64,000 bases of DNA from assembly GCA_025618425.1 (NCBI GenBank), contig CM046832.1:56107493-56171492 (forward strand), in the 5' to 3' direction. Source of the DNA: Heliocidaris tuberculata (Eukaryota > Echinodermata > Echinoidea > Camarodonta > Echinometridae). Positions 26,173 to 40,876 of the stretch are shown here, in pieces. The notes under the pieces were generated by a model. That model was not told where the DNA came from and searched no databases. It saw nothing but the letters and a program-made list of their open reading frames with translations. The translations under genes and the position numbers were made by a program. Within the stretch, counting starts at the first letter, position 1. Every line of letters begins with the position of its first letter.

Positions 26173-26299
26173 CCCCCCCCCCCCCCCCCCCCCCCCCGTG
26201 GATCAGGAAGAAGGCAATGTCCAAAATTACTGATTTATACAACTTGCTGTTTGTGACCAAACCGAACGAGTGTATGGGTTGGTGGGGGGGGGGGGGGGG
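26173..26299 (+). repeat. Poly-C(25) and poly-G(16) pair
   Basis: 25 C (26173-26197) and 16 G (26284-26299) separated by 86 bp. The two could pair in single strands or form quadruplex-type structures. Homopolymer length from assembly is uncertain. Confidence 0.8.
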
Positions 26300-28225
26300 T
26301 GGTTGAACAACTCTCACTCTTGATTTAAGAACCACTGCATTGTGGGATGGCAAACGGACATCATTTTTGAGTGGCGCGGAGAAGAGACCCATCAAAATAA
26401 GTATTGCTGGAGGCCAAACAAGTCATGTGTGCATTTGCATTTTTTTACGGAATCTAGAGCAATTCACCTCTGGGCTTTCAAGTATTTTTCGGCAAAATTT
26501 CTCAACCATGGTTTTACTTTTCCCTTGCCTGTGCTCTAAACATGTGAGGGTCACAAAGGGTAGTGTGCGCAAAAGTTAAATGAAAATAAACGTTGGGCTG
26601 GTGTTCTTTATCCATAACTGTATTATATACAGCTACATCTATTCTTAGCAATATATCACTGTCATCCTGCTCCATTTAGTGCCTAGGCCTATAGGTAAAT
26701 GTACATCTTAAGCAAGAAAAACAGATTTTTTATGATCTCATATTGATAATTGCCAGTGTTTTTCTTTGAAAACGAATGGAGTGTGTTGCATCCTCAGACA
26801 AATTACAAGGGCAAACTTGAAACTTCTTTAAATTTCAACCATTAAACAGATGATTGCATTTATATCTTATTCCAGTATTTATGTCATAAGTTCAACTATA
26901 ACTATATATATTTTTCTTCCTTTGCAAATCCCCACCTAATGATCATAATTACTTCTATTTTTTCACTTTTTCACCTATCAATCAATATATTTTTTTTCAA
27001 AAAATCTGAGAATATAGGCTATATATCAATTTTTAAATCTTTAAAATTGAAAAAGAGATATACCATTTTGACAATCCACAAGGAAGCTGAAAAATTGCCT
27101 GTCATTCTGTGTCAATCATATTTCCAAAACAGATTCACAACCCAAATCTTGAACAAAAAAGAAGAGGCAGGAAGGTGCACTTCAATTGTTCATAGCATGA
27201 CAAGTCACTTGCCACAGGCTACATTTGAGGGAGTGTCCAGAAACGAACGAGAATCGGAAACAGTCGAGAAGGCATAATAATTTGAAGCATGGCTTGAAGC
27301 TTTGGAATGCCTGTGTCCCCTTTGTTTTTAGGATTTTTTTCTTGAGCATGAAAGAAATCGTCAAATTACTCCCTTATGAATCACCTAGCTAATGTATTCG
27401 AAACACGCCATGCTACAGAGCGAGTGCGGGTGTCATTGTCACTCTAAGGAGATATTAATAAACTTAGAGTTACATGTACTTTCATTTTGTCTCTTTACCA
27501 ACTTGAAAATGCTCTCCTAACTAATAATAAAGCTGGGAGGATATCGACTTATGTAATTTAATGCAATTAAAAATAGAAAAGTATAAATTCTGAAATAAAT
27601 TCTCCAAAAGTGAAAAAAACACTTTTATTCTCATCTCATTTGCAGTATGAATGACAACAAAAAAAAATTTTATGATCCCTCTGAAATGTTTAAAAATAGT
27701 AATTTTTACATTAAGCTTTCTTTTTTGTGATTAAGATCATTAAAATACAATCAAACTGAAGTAATTTCTACCACTATTTGGTACAAAATCCTTGCATTTT
27801 TTGGGGGGGAGGGGGAAGAGAGGATTGAATTTCATCAAAGTAAGTTTTTAACCATAGCATCAGCCTCCACTACATTAATGTAGGTCATGTTTCATTTGGA
27901 ATTAGTCATAACAACGTTGTTAGTCCATTCATGTAGATAACAATTTAGCCATTAATACTGATGATTGAAGATTGGCTCCATAAACAGGTGTACACTAAAT
28001 TAGTCATAATTTTAACAAAAAAGGTCTGACAGTGACATATATTCATCGACTATTATCAAATGTATTAACTTTTCAAATATTGGTTTCTATTCCATGATGG
28101 ACAACACACAGTCCAAGCCCCTTTGCCCACGTTTAACAAACACTTGAGGAGATATACACCGATATAAACATGTAGGACTGACGCATGAGAAGTGTAGGAC
28201 AAATAACCCTGGCTGGACAGTGATC

Positions 28226-28373
28226 CCAGTAACATGGGAATGATCTGGAGGTATCATCGTATCATCGTATCCCTGAATGCACATGTGAGGATACCGTCGT
28301 CGTCTCGCTGACGAGGTACGTGCTGCAGTCGCTGGTGCGCCAGGAAATGGACGTGATACGTGAGCCTGGCTAA
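28226..28373 (+). other. CpG-rich short frame, nature unknown
   Basis: A 48-codon plus-strand frame to taa (28371-28373) through the only CpG-dense patch of this region. It includes CEDTVVVSLTRYVLQSLVRQEMD and a donor-like gag|gtacgt at about 28315. Could be an exon, a repeat core or a regulatory island. No acceptor or homology was recognised. Confidence 0.25.
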
Positions 28374-29605
28374 TTCAAATCAATATCAAAGAATGCATTA
28401 TTAGCTAATAAATTTTACATGAATCACCAGACAGGTAAATCTGATCTTTTGGCTCATTTTCCTTTCTTTCGATGTCAACTGGCCTTTCTTCCTCTTGCAG
28501 TCTATTTTTCAACTAGATGAATATATGTCATATATTATGATTTCCAATACTTTTATAAGATTCTTTCTCTCTCTCTCTCTCACACTCTCTGTCTCCCTCC
28601 CTCTCTGTTTCTATATTTATTACAATTCTTTTAAATTTCACCCTTCCTTTACATTGTTATCTCTCCCTGTCTACTTCTTATTCTCTATCTCTTTCTGTCT
28701 TCCACTTTCCTTTCTACATGTAGGCCTATATCTATCCATCAATATATTGAGCTGGCTATGTATCTATTGACCTACATGTACATACATGTACTCTGTCACT
28801 CTTCATATCTACCTGACTCTATTTTCTATCATTCTCTATCATCTCTAACCCTGTTTCCCTGCTTTGTACTGGTCCCTTTTACTCAAATTCTTTCACCTTC
28901 AACTTTCAATCATGAGACAGTACCAACAAGAACTACCACTCTCATCACCTCTCCGTTCCCTCAATCCGGTTTCGAAAATTTGACGAATCAATCCACCTTG
29001 TTTTGTGGTGGCCAAATCCTTCTGAAGTGCAGGTACTCATGATGAGCATATTTCTTCATTCCAAATCAAGGTACCTGGTTGACTATTTCCTCTAATTTAT
29101 CATCTGTGTATCTGCAACTCCTTGAAGACCCTCTGACCTTTAGCACTCCAATAAATCAATGGTAATAGCCGATCTTCTTCTGGCTTGGAGGGGAAATATG
29201 GATGGAGATTTTTTTATCTCAGCTGTCCATGTTTTCAGCACCTGAATGAATCCTGGTAATCCTCTCCACAAAATATGGAAATCTTCAAAATCTGCATTTA
29301 AATCATTATGTTTGAAAGATTAGCTTCATGACGAAATTAGATGATTTGTTCCATCTCTTCCTCATCAGTACTCCACATTGAGCCTCCCAGTATCATTTTT
29401 TTTTTTTGGGGGGGGGATCTCTGTCCTCCCTTGAAGCACCAATTCTAATTTCTCTTTCTTTCTTCTGTCCCTCTTTCTCTCTCTTTTCCTCTTTCTCTCT
29501 CTTTTCCTCTTTCATTCTCACTTTCTTGCTCTCTCTCCCTCACTTGTCTCTCATCCCTCATTTCCTCTCTTCTCATCTATTCCAATATGTCTCTCCAAAC
29601 CTCTT

Positions 29606-29607
<2 letters not shown>

Positions 29608-29655
<48 letters not shown>

Positions 29656-29656
29656 A
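29608..29656 (+). repeat. (CT)n-(CA)n microsatellite
   Basis: ctctct run passing directly into cacaca. Confidence 0.9.
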
Positions 29657-31884
29657 TGGAAATAGAGGAGTCAATTAGTGACAGAATTAACTGTCATGCC
29701 TATCTTCAGACTTCATACATATAGTTCAAAGCCATGATTATGTAAACATAGCAGTTCTCAGTAGAAATGTCAGCTACATTCAAAGGATAACAAATTAAAC
29801 TGTATTGAAAGAGTAGTTGTATAAAAAGAACAATAAATGATAACATCTCTAAAATATTTTCCTTCCGACACCAAACAGCCACTGTTATGAAATAGTAACT
29901 GAGAAAAAAATCCTGGCATACATGTACTCATGCATGCCTAATGAATTGCATTAGCCCTTCAAACATACATTTCCCCTGATCTACAATTCAATTCCCATTG
30001 AGTGTAAGGACTGAAGTACCACTTCTCATGTGAAATCTCGTTTATCACATTTTCATGATTTTTTTTTTTTTAAGTCTATATACGGACCCACAAGAGGCAA
30101 TAAAAATAAGTTCATGTTATATCTCCAGATTCGATATAGTCACAAATTTTTTTCCAGAAAGTTACTTTCCAAGGTATTTGAAATTCAGGACCTTGTTTTG
30201 TAGAATAAATACTCTTAAATCCACATGTCAATTCTATTACAACTGCAATGAAACAACTAATCGCATCAAAACCATTATCATATAAAAAATGCTGAGTTGA
30301 ACATTGAAATCTGAAATAGCTTAAATATGGTGAAATTTAAGAGAAAAAAACAACCAATTTCTCAGGATCTTACAATTATCATCTCTTCTCTGGAGGAATA
30401 CTGATAACTTGAAACTAGATTGAACAACCAAATTATTAGGATTCCAAAATCATCAATTCTTCTCTGAATGATTATGCATTTCCTTGCAAACGGAAAGCAA
30501 TCAATTGATATCTCAGAATTCCAAAACTATAATTTTCTTTTCTGCATGAAGACGCATGCCCTACAAAGGATTAATTAATCAGTGGTGCTTTAATCCCCTA
30601 CTGCTCTGAGGGACTGTCAACATCACGTTCGATGACTACCAAGACTCCAAGAAGTCTGGGCAAATAATGAGAGGACTTCAAGAGAGTGGGAAGGGAGTTC
30701 AGGACTTTTCCCTCACAGATGCTTAAAGATGGCTGTGTCATCGGGAGAAATGATACACGCAACATCAATAAATGCATCCCTCTCCCAAGTCATGATAAAT
30801 ACAACTTATATTGTATAATAGCAAGCGTGTGTTGACAACACCTCCCTGTCACAATTTGTCATTTATCCAGTCATCTTTTATCTCCAGTTAAATAAAAGCA
30901 AAGTGGATTGTAAAATCGAATGATTTGGGGGTTTTAGTGGAATAACATGTGTACTAACTACACTGTATTCTTCGTTTTTAATGGATGCAAATTCCATTTC
31001 AAAAATGCTTATTTATTTTGCTTAGATACTGACTGCCTGTAGAATAAGTTTAAAGAGATTCTCTGACAATGACTTCTATGTACCCTACGGGTTTTATCTA
31101 CCATTTTGATATATAATCTTCTACAGGTAAGAATAAAGAGCAACAAATATTAAACTTTATTTTAAAACTAACAAACAATTTGTTACAAAGTTTATTGATA
31201 CCCATTGATTTTCTGGTGAAAATAATGCAATTTTGTGATTATTCATGCTCTATTCTAACTACAGGGGATTGCCCAATACTCACCACACTTGTAGGTGTGG
31301 ATTCCTTTTCAGGAATGTTTTGAACCAGTTTTGTTTGTTTCCAGTTCAAACACAAGCTCACTGTGACATGTTCTCTATTATTTACCCAATATAATAGCCA
31401 AGGAGTTATCACAGTTCTGTTATATCTCCATCATAATAGCAATCATTGAAGCTTTGATCACAAATGCAAAGGAATTCTAATGTTAATCAACAGATATGTA
31501 ATAATTGACCTGGAAATAACCTCTCACGATTCATCTTTTGAAGGCTCTTCTGCAACCTGGTCATGAAAGAGGAGAAGTTCTGTCCATCAGAATTGACCTC
31601 GTCAGGACGCACTTTACTCAGCTGAACAAAACACACCTCAAAAAACTCACAATGGTCTGCTAGTCAAGCCAGAATCTGTACTCATATTCAGGACCCATTT
31701 GAACTCATTTTGGGGTGTTCAGATTCAATTGAAGTGCTCTAATAGGAACTTGTCAAACATGTAGCGCATTTTGCTACACAGAGTGATTCAGGCAGTTGTC
31801 CAAATATGTCATATTTTTCGCTCATAATGTAAATAAGCCTACATGTAGGGTTAAGGTGAATTTTTGCCCTATCTTTCATTTCTT

Positions 31885-31995
31885 CTTTTATTTTCTCTCT
31901 TTTTCTCTCTCCTTCCCTCTCTCTCTCTCTCTTCTTTCCCCTCTCTCTCTCTTCTCTCCCCTCCCTCCCTCTCTCTCTCTCTTTCTCTCCCTCTC
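31885..31995 (+). repeat. (CT)n-rich tract
   Basis: Imperfect ctctct/ccctc run. The 111-codon frame over it is low complexity. Confidence 0.9.
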
Positions 31996-34900
31996 TGTTA
32001 TTCTCTCCACATTATCTGAATATCACTTTCATCCTTCTCTCACATTCTACTCTTATTTTCAATGTCTCCCAATGTGTCTACAATGTAAAAGATTCCATAT
32101 GCAAATAGTTAAAGATCATGCAATTGAATAGGCCTAATCCAGTATGAGCAGGTCATGACTACTTTCAAAAGAACTATGCCAAACAACCACATTTATCAAA
32201 TATCAAATAAATATCTAATCAACAGTGACATATTTGTCCCATGAGTATCGACTATAAACAGAATGAGACAGAAATGTGGAGATAATAAATAGACAAGATG
32301 ACGTTCAAAAGAAAGAAAATACAACAGGTTAAGAACCTCCACTGGGGTGAATAGCCTCTTCCAGATAATCTTACAGAGAATGTATTTGGCTCGTGCAGCT
32401 TAGCTTTCAAATGATGGTTTCGCATCTGACATGTACGAAAGATACATAATACCGGCTACTCTTTTAACGCAGGCCTGCTATTCGCACTGAAGTATTCATG
32501 ATCTTGATTAATGCCATGCTTCAAGCGTCAGGGAATGAAGGTGTTAATGCCGGAGGCCCAAAAAATGATTTCAAAGATTATGCATACATGTTCAAAGGTA
32601 GAAATAAGTAATAGATTCCATATATAAAGGTTGTGTCACTACTCAGAAAAGAGAAAAAACCTCACAAGGCGATTGTGCGGTTTGTGCCTATATCTTCTGC
32701 ATATATTGCAAGTGGCCTACATTATAGTGTATGTGAAATTGTATACGGTAGAAGTGTCTCTAATGCGTCTGTAATGTGCTATAAGATGCAGCTTATGTGT
32801 AGACAGTAGACAAATAAAAACCCTGAAAAAGTTGAAATCAAATAATAGAAACCTTGTGTGACCCAAATTGTAATTGTAGTGAAATTCATTGTTCAATCAA
32901 CCACAAGAAGAGCTTTAAGAGAACACAGATTTAGGGGAATTTACATGCAAGTGTTTGAAGATATTCATAAGAAAATATGTAGTGTAATGGATTACTTGCT
33001 GAGACTGACATTTTGCTCAATTAAAGAGATTGTTACAGTGGGAGTATGCAAATTTTTAAAAAATTTCTTACAGTTTTTGTTATATTTAAAGCAGAAATAT
33101 ATGACAAAGTTGCCAATAATAGGCTTTGGTGTTATCAAAATTTAATGATGGATCCAAAATGAAAGCATATCACCCAGGGTAAATATGAAGGAGCCTATAA
33201 ACACATTCCGGACATATCAATAAATGTAAAGAGATTGTGAAGCTGAAATGCCTTTATACACAGACAAAATGTGAGATAGGAATTTGGGAAAAGGAAAATA
33301 TTCTGCACAAACAAAGGCAAGGCAAGACTACGAGCTCTCATCCAGAACAAACCTCTGGAACAAACCTCCAAAAGAGATATAATACCCGAAGTCTATCATC
33401 CAGAATGGAAATTATCGAGATCAATAGCAAACCAGGAACATGCAATCGATACTTCTCCCCGGGACACCAAAACATTCAGAAAAATTCGAGCAGAAAGAGA
33501 TTCTTAAATGCGATTAAAAGCAGAATTATGAATTACTCATGGTAGAGGAAAAGCTGGTAAGACTTTGCCTTTGGACTAGGAATCATTAACCAGTGACAAA
33601 TGGATGCAAGAGTGGATGCACCCTCGATCATTGTTTCCTTTTCTATTGATCACCTGATGAACCTGGCTTCGTATCGCCACGGTAATGGACAGATTTTTTT
33701 CTTCTTGGAAGCAGGCAACAACGATGAGTCATCGCAATCTTTATGGCTGCAAAAGTGTTGAGTTTATTAACACTTAGGTGAAGATGGTTGCAGGAATATA
33801 GGGAGCAATCCTTTTCTTGTTTACTAAATCTTTCCTCGTACTGCAGGAGAGCTGTGACGACTGCAAATTAATTTGTCGCAATCTTAAAACATCGTCATGT
33901 CATGTAAATTTTTCGAGGATGCTGAAAGGGAGCTCATGCTGGGAGCACAGACTAATTGTAATGGAGGCTTTTACAGCTGAGGAAATTCAGCAGTTAACGG
34001 TTTTTGTAAGAGTATGTCGCTATCTTCCAACAAGAGACAATTCTTGTCTCTTAATGTGTCTCTAATCAAATCCAGAGAAAGAATGGTGATGATTCATTCA
34101 TATTGGAGAGGGTGCTAGTCTTCCTTTTCTCTTTACGGCATCATTAACTGGTTGAGAAAAGAGTGTTTAATTAGACAGCAGTAAGCCATTACCAGTACAC
34201 CACGTTTGTCTTCTCCCTTTCATGAAAGTGATAGAGCAGCCTTGTGAATGTTTGAAGTGTGACAATATTGATTCTGGATGTCTTGAAAGCACATTACACG
34301 TAATCAGAACCATCAAGTCATGTTACATGGATGACACATTACAACAACATGAATTTTATCATGCCAGTCCTCTACTCTTTCACCATTTTAATACAATCAT
34401 GATCATAAAACATCCTATCATTTGTCAGCAATTGAGAGAGTCCCCATCAAGGAATATGGATATTTATGCATAAACTTGAGCCGAGCCCTTGGTTGAACTC
34501 CCTGTAAAGCCAAGGAGCATGCCCCCAAGCCATGGCCAACGGGCAGAAGGGGAGACGACCCAGGGAGGGTCAGGTTTTAATACCGACGTGAAAGGCCCTT
34601 CTGCTAACCTCTTTCCACTGCTCTCCCTACAAACGTGAAGACCAAACAATGGATTTTTGGGGGAAGGAAGCTAGCATGCAAGAGATCCTCCGATCGTATG
34701 TTTAGCGAGTGTAAAGCACACAGGGAAGCAGTTGTGATGGAGATGGGGAGAGGAGAACAGAGAGAACCTTCAATTTCCTGATGGAGATAGAGAGAAGATG
34801 TGGTTATCTATCAAGATTGTACCAAAAAGGAAACAACAGTGTGCTCAGACTCTCATGCTATCTGTGCGACACTGATCTCCCTTCTTTTAATTTTTAGCTT

Positions 34901-37380
34901 GCATGACTGACGGCATTCTGCAGATGAAAGGCAATCCATCAGTGCTTGTGAAATACATGCAGTGCACACAGCATTAGTAATTTCTCCTTGTGAGTTCTCT
35001 ACAGTGTATATATGAAGTAAACTATTTTTGAAAAAAAATCTTCTTTTACTTCCTTCTGGCAACAAAACATTTGCCGGGAACCAGAAGGGCATTCAATTGT
35101 TGTAGAATTGTATGGGTTAATGCCATCCTGGCTTTTAACAAACAATATACATATATAATGCTGAAATTGCAGTAAACATAAACATACACTGTATAACATA
35201 TAAAATAATTATGATGAGCCCCCCCCCCCCCCTCCGAATAAGTTGTAAGGAGTTTTGATTTTAATCTGTCTCATAGTAAGAATCACAACCTGTCTGACCA
35301 ATCAAAGTGTTTCTTTGCTCTGAAGAAGAAACAAAACAGGTTAATTAAATGTCTCCCAAGCTGTTCAGGAGAGTAGCATCTCACTTAATCCCTACTAGCG
35401 ATACGAAGCCTTCTGAAGTTTGTTCCGTGATACTCGGGCTGCTGCTTAAATAGCCCATTCGCTAAACTTTGGAGGCAATAATAGCTACCCTTACAGATCG
35501 ATAAGCACTGAAATGCAAACCAGCGGATCACATTCAACATTTAAAGTGCCTCATGCAGTGAGAAATCCATCAACTGGTACATGACAGCCTTATGAAACGT
35601 ACAAAATAATGATAATTTGATCCTTTCATAACTATGGCTATGCACAAGAACAGAATATCATTACCATTTAGAAGGGTTAATTATAAATGGCTACAGGGTT
35701 TATCTGTATATAATACTGTGAAACCAGTCTTGTCTAATTTAAAGCATTACAGAATGTGACTTGGCATGAATCTTTGGTTACCTGATAGCCCAAGTCCACT
35801 TTAAACCATTCTCATAATGGATGATAATTGGGGAAAGGATCATATTTTATGAAGATATCCGCCATTCCATCAATACTGACACATGAATGAATAATGATAT
35901 TACAAGCACGTGCATAAAAGTGGCCTGAAAGCAACGGGGAAGGAAGCGAGAACATGAGCGTCCACCTTGAGCGTGCGCCGAGGGACAACGCAGCAGTGGG
36001 TCAAGTTACGTTGAGACATTGACGGGAAGGTGGCAAGACGTTCAGTGGCGGTTTACTCATTACCAAACATTGTCTTTAAACCTAAAATGGCATGACGGTT
36101 TAGTTGAATGTTCCCTCTTGCAATCTCTCTCAGCTCTCCACTCATGATCATGTTGCATGCCTTGCATCCATAGCGAGTAACTACACCCCATAACAGATGA
36201 ATTTTACAAACATGGCAATGACCCCCCCCCCCCCCCCCCATCTCTCATGAGGCTGCAACATCAAACTCAGCTTTTTCTTGAATGGAGCTGAACATTAGGA
36301 GAACTCCACCGTCTCCATACTTGCTCCCACTGGCTTTAAAACCGCTCTCCACTTCAGCTTGGACAGGAAGATGTTGGCGGGGCACATCTTAATTGGAAAT
36401 TTTGTGCTTGGTGACCCAGCAAAGGCAGATTTCATCCTTCATTTCACAACCACTCATCAGCAATCACTGCACTCGATCAATCAGACAGAGATTGAAGTAA
36501 AACCTGAAGATGGAATATGCCAAGGAGACCACTGGTAGCTTGCAAGGAAACTCTTAGGCAATCACCTCTTTTGAATGGCTCAATACCTCATATTATAACC
36601 AGGAGGGTGCATAAGAGCATGTACCCTAGACCATGGACTGACTAAGAACTGACATGTTTCTTAAGTTCTATGCCTATCCCTGTAGTCTCCCCTCTCTCAT
36701 CTAGATTTTGTTGGTATTTCATCTCAATAACACAGCTTTGAATATAATATATCTGATATTAGACAATGATGAAAATTGTCTATATTAAAAATCATCCAAC
36801 AAGATAAACCACAGAAATGGCTGTTCGTGATGAAAAACACATGATACATCAAATAATTGTATCAATATGATCCATGTACAAAAGGTAGATTCCTTAAACA
36901 AGATTCCTTTTGTGAAAACAATACTTAGTACTTCAGGTGATTAACTCTGTAATATATTGGATCTTTATCATTTTCAAGAGTTCCATTTCGGAATATGCAA
37001 ATTTATGCTTTCTAGTGACCCTGCACATTAGGGTGTTCATGAGAATATGATCATATTCTACACGTCCTTTCAGTTTTTTAATGCCCTAAACAAAGAAATA
37101 TGGTGCTCCTATTTATTACCTACCCATGATAAAGGAGCCATCTCCTTTGCTCAACTACATTCTAACTTAATGAAGATTGATGATGGAAACTTCATCTTGT
37201 CAAAGCAGCCCATTCCCACCTACACCTCCTCTGGCTAAGGAGTGGGAAAGAGACACCGAATGGTTTTTTGAGGAATAAACAAGTGCTGTTGAACGGCCCT
37301 GGAGACCCATCCAAGCTGGCGAAATGTTCTCATCTGTCACTCCTTGGAGGGGGCCCTGGAACATGCAAGTATGGCTTTAA

Positions 37381-37739
37381 AGATAGAGAGTGGGTACTGT
37401 CTATAAGCAACTGGAAAAGGTTGATAGTGTAGTGCACAAGAATAGTTGTATTCTGTAAGGTTTCGGAATCATCATAATGACAAGAAATTGACTCATATCT
37501 TGCTGAAAGTCACATGCACTGCACACAGAAATGGGTATACAGGACTACACACATGTGGCATGGAAGTTTGGTCCAAACTTTGCAGCCATTTATCCTCATA
37601 ATTCAAATATGGTTGCATTTGAAGAGCAATCCTTTTCAGAGGACATTTAATCTGTGATATTCTTCCAACAGACATACAAATGTAAAAATAATGAAAACGC
37701 TCACAAAGTAGTTACCTTTACCAGAACTCAAAATTCTCT
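37381..37739. mobile_element. TTAA-type MITE, family 3, copy B
   Basis: Starts AGATAGAGAG after TTAA (37377-37380) and ends ACTCAAAATTCTCT before a degraded site ATAA. The interior matches copy A (gtaaggtttcggaatcatc, catgcactgcacaca, tgtggcatgg, aatccttttcag). This is the most diverged copy. Confidence 0.65.
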
Positions 37740-39662
37740 ATAATGCAGGAGTCTTGCGATTGCAAATCAATCCTGCATGGAGACAGATGTATCCTAGCAT
37801 TCACAAAACATGCAGATATACTTTATGAAACTAATGAATGATAACTACTTGAATGAATGAATTGAATTAAACTGAATTGGGATTTCTGTAGATCAACTAA
37901 TCAAATACTATGCACAAGTGGAGAACTCATAAGGGACACTTACTGGAAATACATGTACATATTCATGTTGAATGAAAATTAAATAATTTCCCACAGAAAA
38001 AAACAGTTTGTATCACAGTATATACCATGCATTCATAATGACAAGCAAATTATCTGAAAAATAAAAGATATACTGATATATGAATTCAATAAGTTCAAAA
38101 CATTATCACTACTGTGTTCAATATCATGCAATGCATCTCATTAAAAATTACACCACAGGTTTAGTGGGGTACATAGACCGCAGCAAAGCATGTCTCGACA
38201 TATATTCCTTACCCTAAAAATCTTTCTGAAATATCCCCTCTGAAACTGAATCTCTGAAAAGAGACTGCCAAATGCGAACAAATTAAGAGCCATTTTGACC
38301 TTTTCATGGTGAGCTCTGAAGCCAGGCTCGCTCAGCCCTGGTGATTTATGAGTCTTTGGCTCATGAACTTGGGTAGAGAGGAAAAATAACTCGCCCCGTT
38401 CTGCTACCCCTAGCAAAATAAACTTGAGTTGGGCAATCTAAACCAAGTGAGCTAGCTTGGTTGCAGTGGAGGATCATAAATTTGTTCCTCTGTTTAGTAG
38501 TTCAAGTGATATAAACCAGGAAATAAAACAACAAGAAAGAAAGACGACTGTATTTTTAAAGCTACAAATGTACCCTTCACTTTTAGGGTGTTCTTAGCGC
38601 ACATTCCTCCATGTAGTGTTGAATCATTTCAAATCAATCTCTTTCAATTTAATGTTACAAATCCTTAAAAATATGAACAATATGTATAAAATATAGAGTA
38701 TGATATACTCTAAATATCAAGTTATAATAATCCTTTAATCCTTCATTATGATACACTCAATCAAGATACTCAGTATAAACTTCACAGAAACTTCTCCAAT
38801 TAATTCTGTAAAGGATAATAAAGTTGGTATCACCAAGTGTGGAAATGTGGAGGTCTGATTTTAGACCTCTTTTGGGGTATATGACACATAAAAGCTCTTG
38901 AAATCAAAATAGAAATATAAAAACTGTGTTTTCCAGTATCATTTTGTTTCAGTCAATATTCATACATTATTATAAGATACAAGTTTGCACGCTCCTGTCT
39001 ACTTGTCCATTCTTTGTAACACATGTATTAACTCATCATTGATGTTTTTCCAACTGTGGCAGAAGCTGGATACTTATGTGTCCCTGTTGGCTCATACACC
39101 ATTAATTATTCACACACAGATTACATCAAAGCCCTTCTCAAATCATAAAATCAATAGTGTTAGAATAATAGTGGCTCAAAGAAGACTTCCCTTTCACAAG
39201 TGGTCCCTTCACCCTGGGGTAAACAAAAGAGCTTCAAGCATTTGGGAAGCTCCCACTGCGCATCATGAATGCAGCAATGGTGCGTGGAGAACTGAATGAT
39301 AGACTAGACTGAGGGGGCTAGAACTAGGATTTTTTTTTTTCTGTCTCAATTTTTTTTCTTCAAAGAATCACTATGGTTAACTTCTTACATTAAGGTAAAG
39401 ACCATTTTCAAACATTCTCTCATTTCATTATAAAATTAAGATGATCTCTAGACTTTTCATCCAGATTAAAACTACATCATACCATGGACCTCCTACCATA
39501 AACATTCTCGGTTTTCCAATACAGAGGGTTAACTTTTGTACTACTACAATCATTAGACAACTCATTTTCCATGTTAGCAATGTTCTACAGAGCAAATATG
39601 TGACTTTGGTTTAGTTTGATGGTTTATTTACCTGCTAAGAAAGCATACGTGTATGTTTGTAA
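37740..39662. other. Intronic stretch without recognised feature
   Basis: AT-rich unique-looking sequence. 38150-38480 and 39170-39300 are slightly GC-richer but not coding by eye. Confidence 0.4.
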
Positions 39663-39985
39663 GTAAGCAACCAGGGGACCGACAGCCTTAAGTCCTCTCC
39701 GAGGGACTTAGTAATGAGGATTAATGTTTAAAATAAGCGGGGGCTAAGGGCGATTAGCCCCTGAAACTCTTGAAAAAGCCACCATAAATGAAAAAAGTGC
39801 CACTGTCAAATAATATTTCTGCCCATGGGTCGTAGTGCATTAAAATCTCTGAACACAACAGGTGGACTTCTAAGTAGCCCTCGCAAAAGAAATTTTAATT
39901 TTTACACTGAATCCACTTGGTTTCGAACCTGGGTTCTGCAAGTTACGAGACAACTGCTCTATGACTTAGCCATCGTACCTCCTTA
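39663..39985 (-). mobile_element. tRNA-derived SINE, copy 2, interrupted
   Basis: Same end gtaagcaaccagggg (39663). Box B GGTTTCGAACC (39919-39929, its own near-palindrome) and box A TGGCTAAGTCATAG (39959-39972, minus strand). About 180 bp of unrelated sequence (about 39725-39905) separates tail and head compared with copy 1. Confidence 0.65.
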
Positions 39986-40329
39986 GTGGCAAGAGGGTTA
40001 AAATCCACCACAAACCTCTGGCCATAATATCGAAGACATTAAGTGTATTAAAGTCAACATGTTTGGTTTTTATTGTTCCTTAATCCATGTAGGTCCATGA
40101 TCCAATGTAGGATTTTTTTTTAGTATTGTTAGTAGCAGGGATCGTCCAAGCTATTTTGTCTGTATCAAGCTGACAGCCCTCCTAGAGCTTAAATCAGACA
40201 AAATATATATAATTTTTTTTTTTTTTTCAGTTTATGTTCACAATGCCATAATACAATTCCATAATACTTGGTAATGTATGGGACATAGCTTGGACTAGCC
40301 CAGTACCAACACAATGAGTCTCACTTTAA

Positions 40330-40841
40330 AGCTCATGTACAGTTTTGGTAGCAAAAAGGAAATTGGAAAGAAACGTTTTAAACATACATGTAGTCTCATG
40401 TTGTTTTCCATGTATCAAAAGATGTTTGTACGAGATCATTTAGTATTCCATCAATGATTTTCGGTGAATTTTACTGTAAATGTATGTAAGGAACACTAGA
40501 TCAGGGCAAGGAGTCATTGATCAGGGCAATATACTGCCCTATGCTAGGACCTTTCCACCACGACGGCTCCCCGCACAACAATCTCGGGACTTCGAATAGA
40601 GATAGCATGTGTGTCACTTTGTGTAGGTTTTGAACGCATGTATGGTGTATAGTGCACGCTAAGTTTATATCCCTGACCCGGTGCGTAAATTATTTTTTGC
40701 CTCTCATTTGTCTAATATGCCACTTTAGGAGATAAAATCTTCACAGCATTTTTGTATTGCTAGTATCTTGCCATGTATCAAAAATAATCCAATTAATCTG
40801 ACGAAAAGTTTGTGAGGGCTTACCAAAACTAAACATTACCT
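40330..40841. mobile_element. TTAA-flanked MITE, family 2, short copy
   Basis: 512 bp between TTAA sites (40326-40329, 40842-40845). Ends are AGCTCATGTACAGTTTTGG and the complement of AGGTAATGTTTAGTTTTGG. Most of its length aligns in the opposite direction with 53014-53450, including gctaggaccytt, ggctccccgcac and tattgctagtatcttgc. Confidence 0.8.
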
Positions 40842-40876
40842 TTAAAATATCAGATAGCCATTTGATGGCCTACATG

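Larger units (their letters stand above)
26300..37376. other. Intronic stretch, microsatellites and unique DNA
   Basis: CT-rich tracts at 28566-28600, 29455-29656 (ending in CA repeats) and 31885-31995. C-runs at 35219-35232 and 36222-36239. A CpG-rich island lies at 28226-28373. 33590-33790 (AP-1-like gatgagtcatc, SOX-like cattgttt) and 34470-34680 are GC-richer and could be regulatory. No exon identified. Confidence 0.4.

Noticed and set aside
34464..34649. 61-codon minus frame in a GC-richer patch
   Set aside because: Low-information Pro/Ser/Trp sequence without splice context. Could be a repeat but no second copy in the window.
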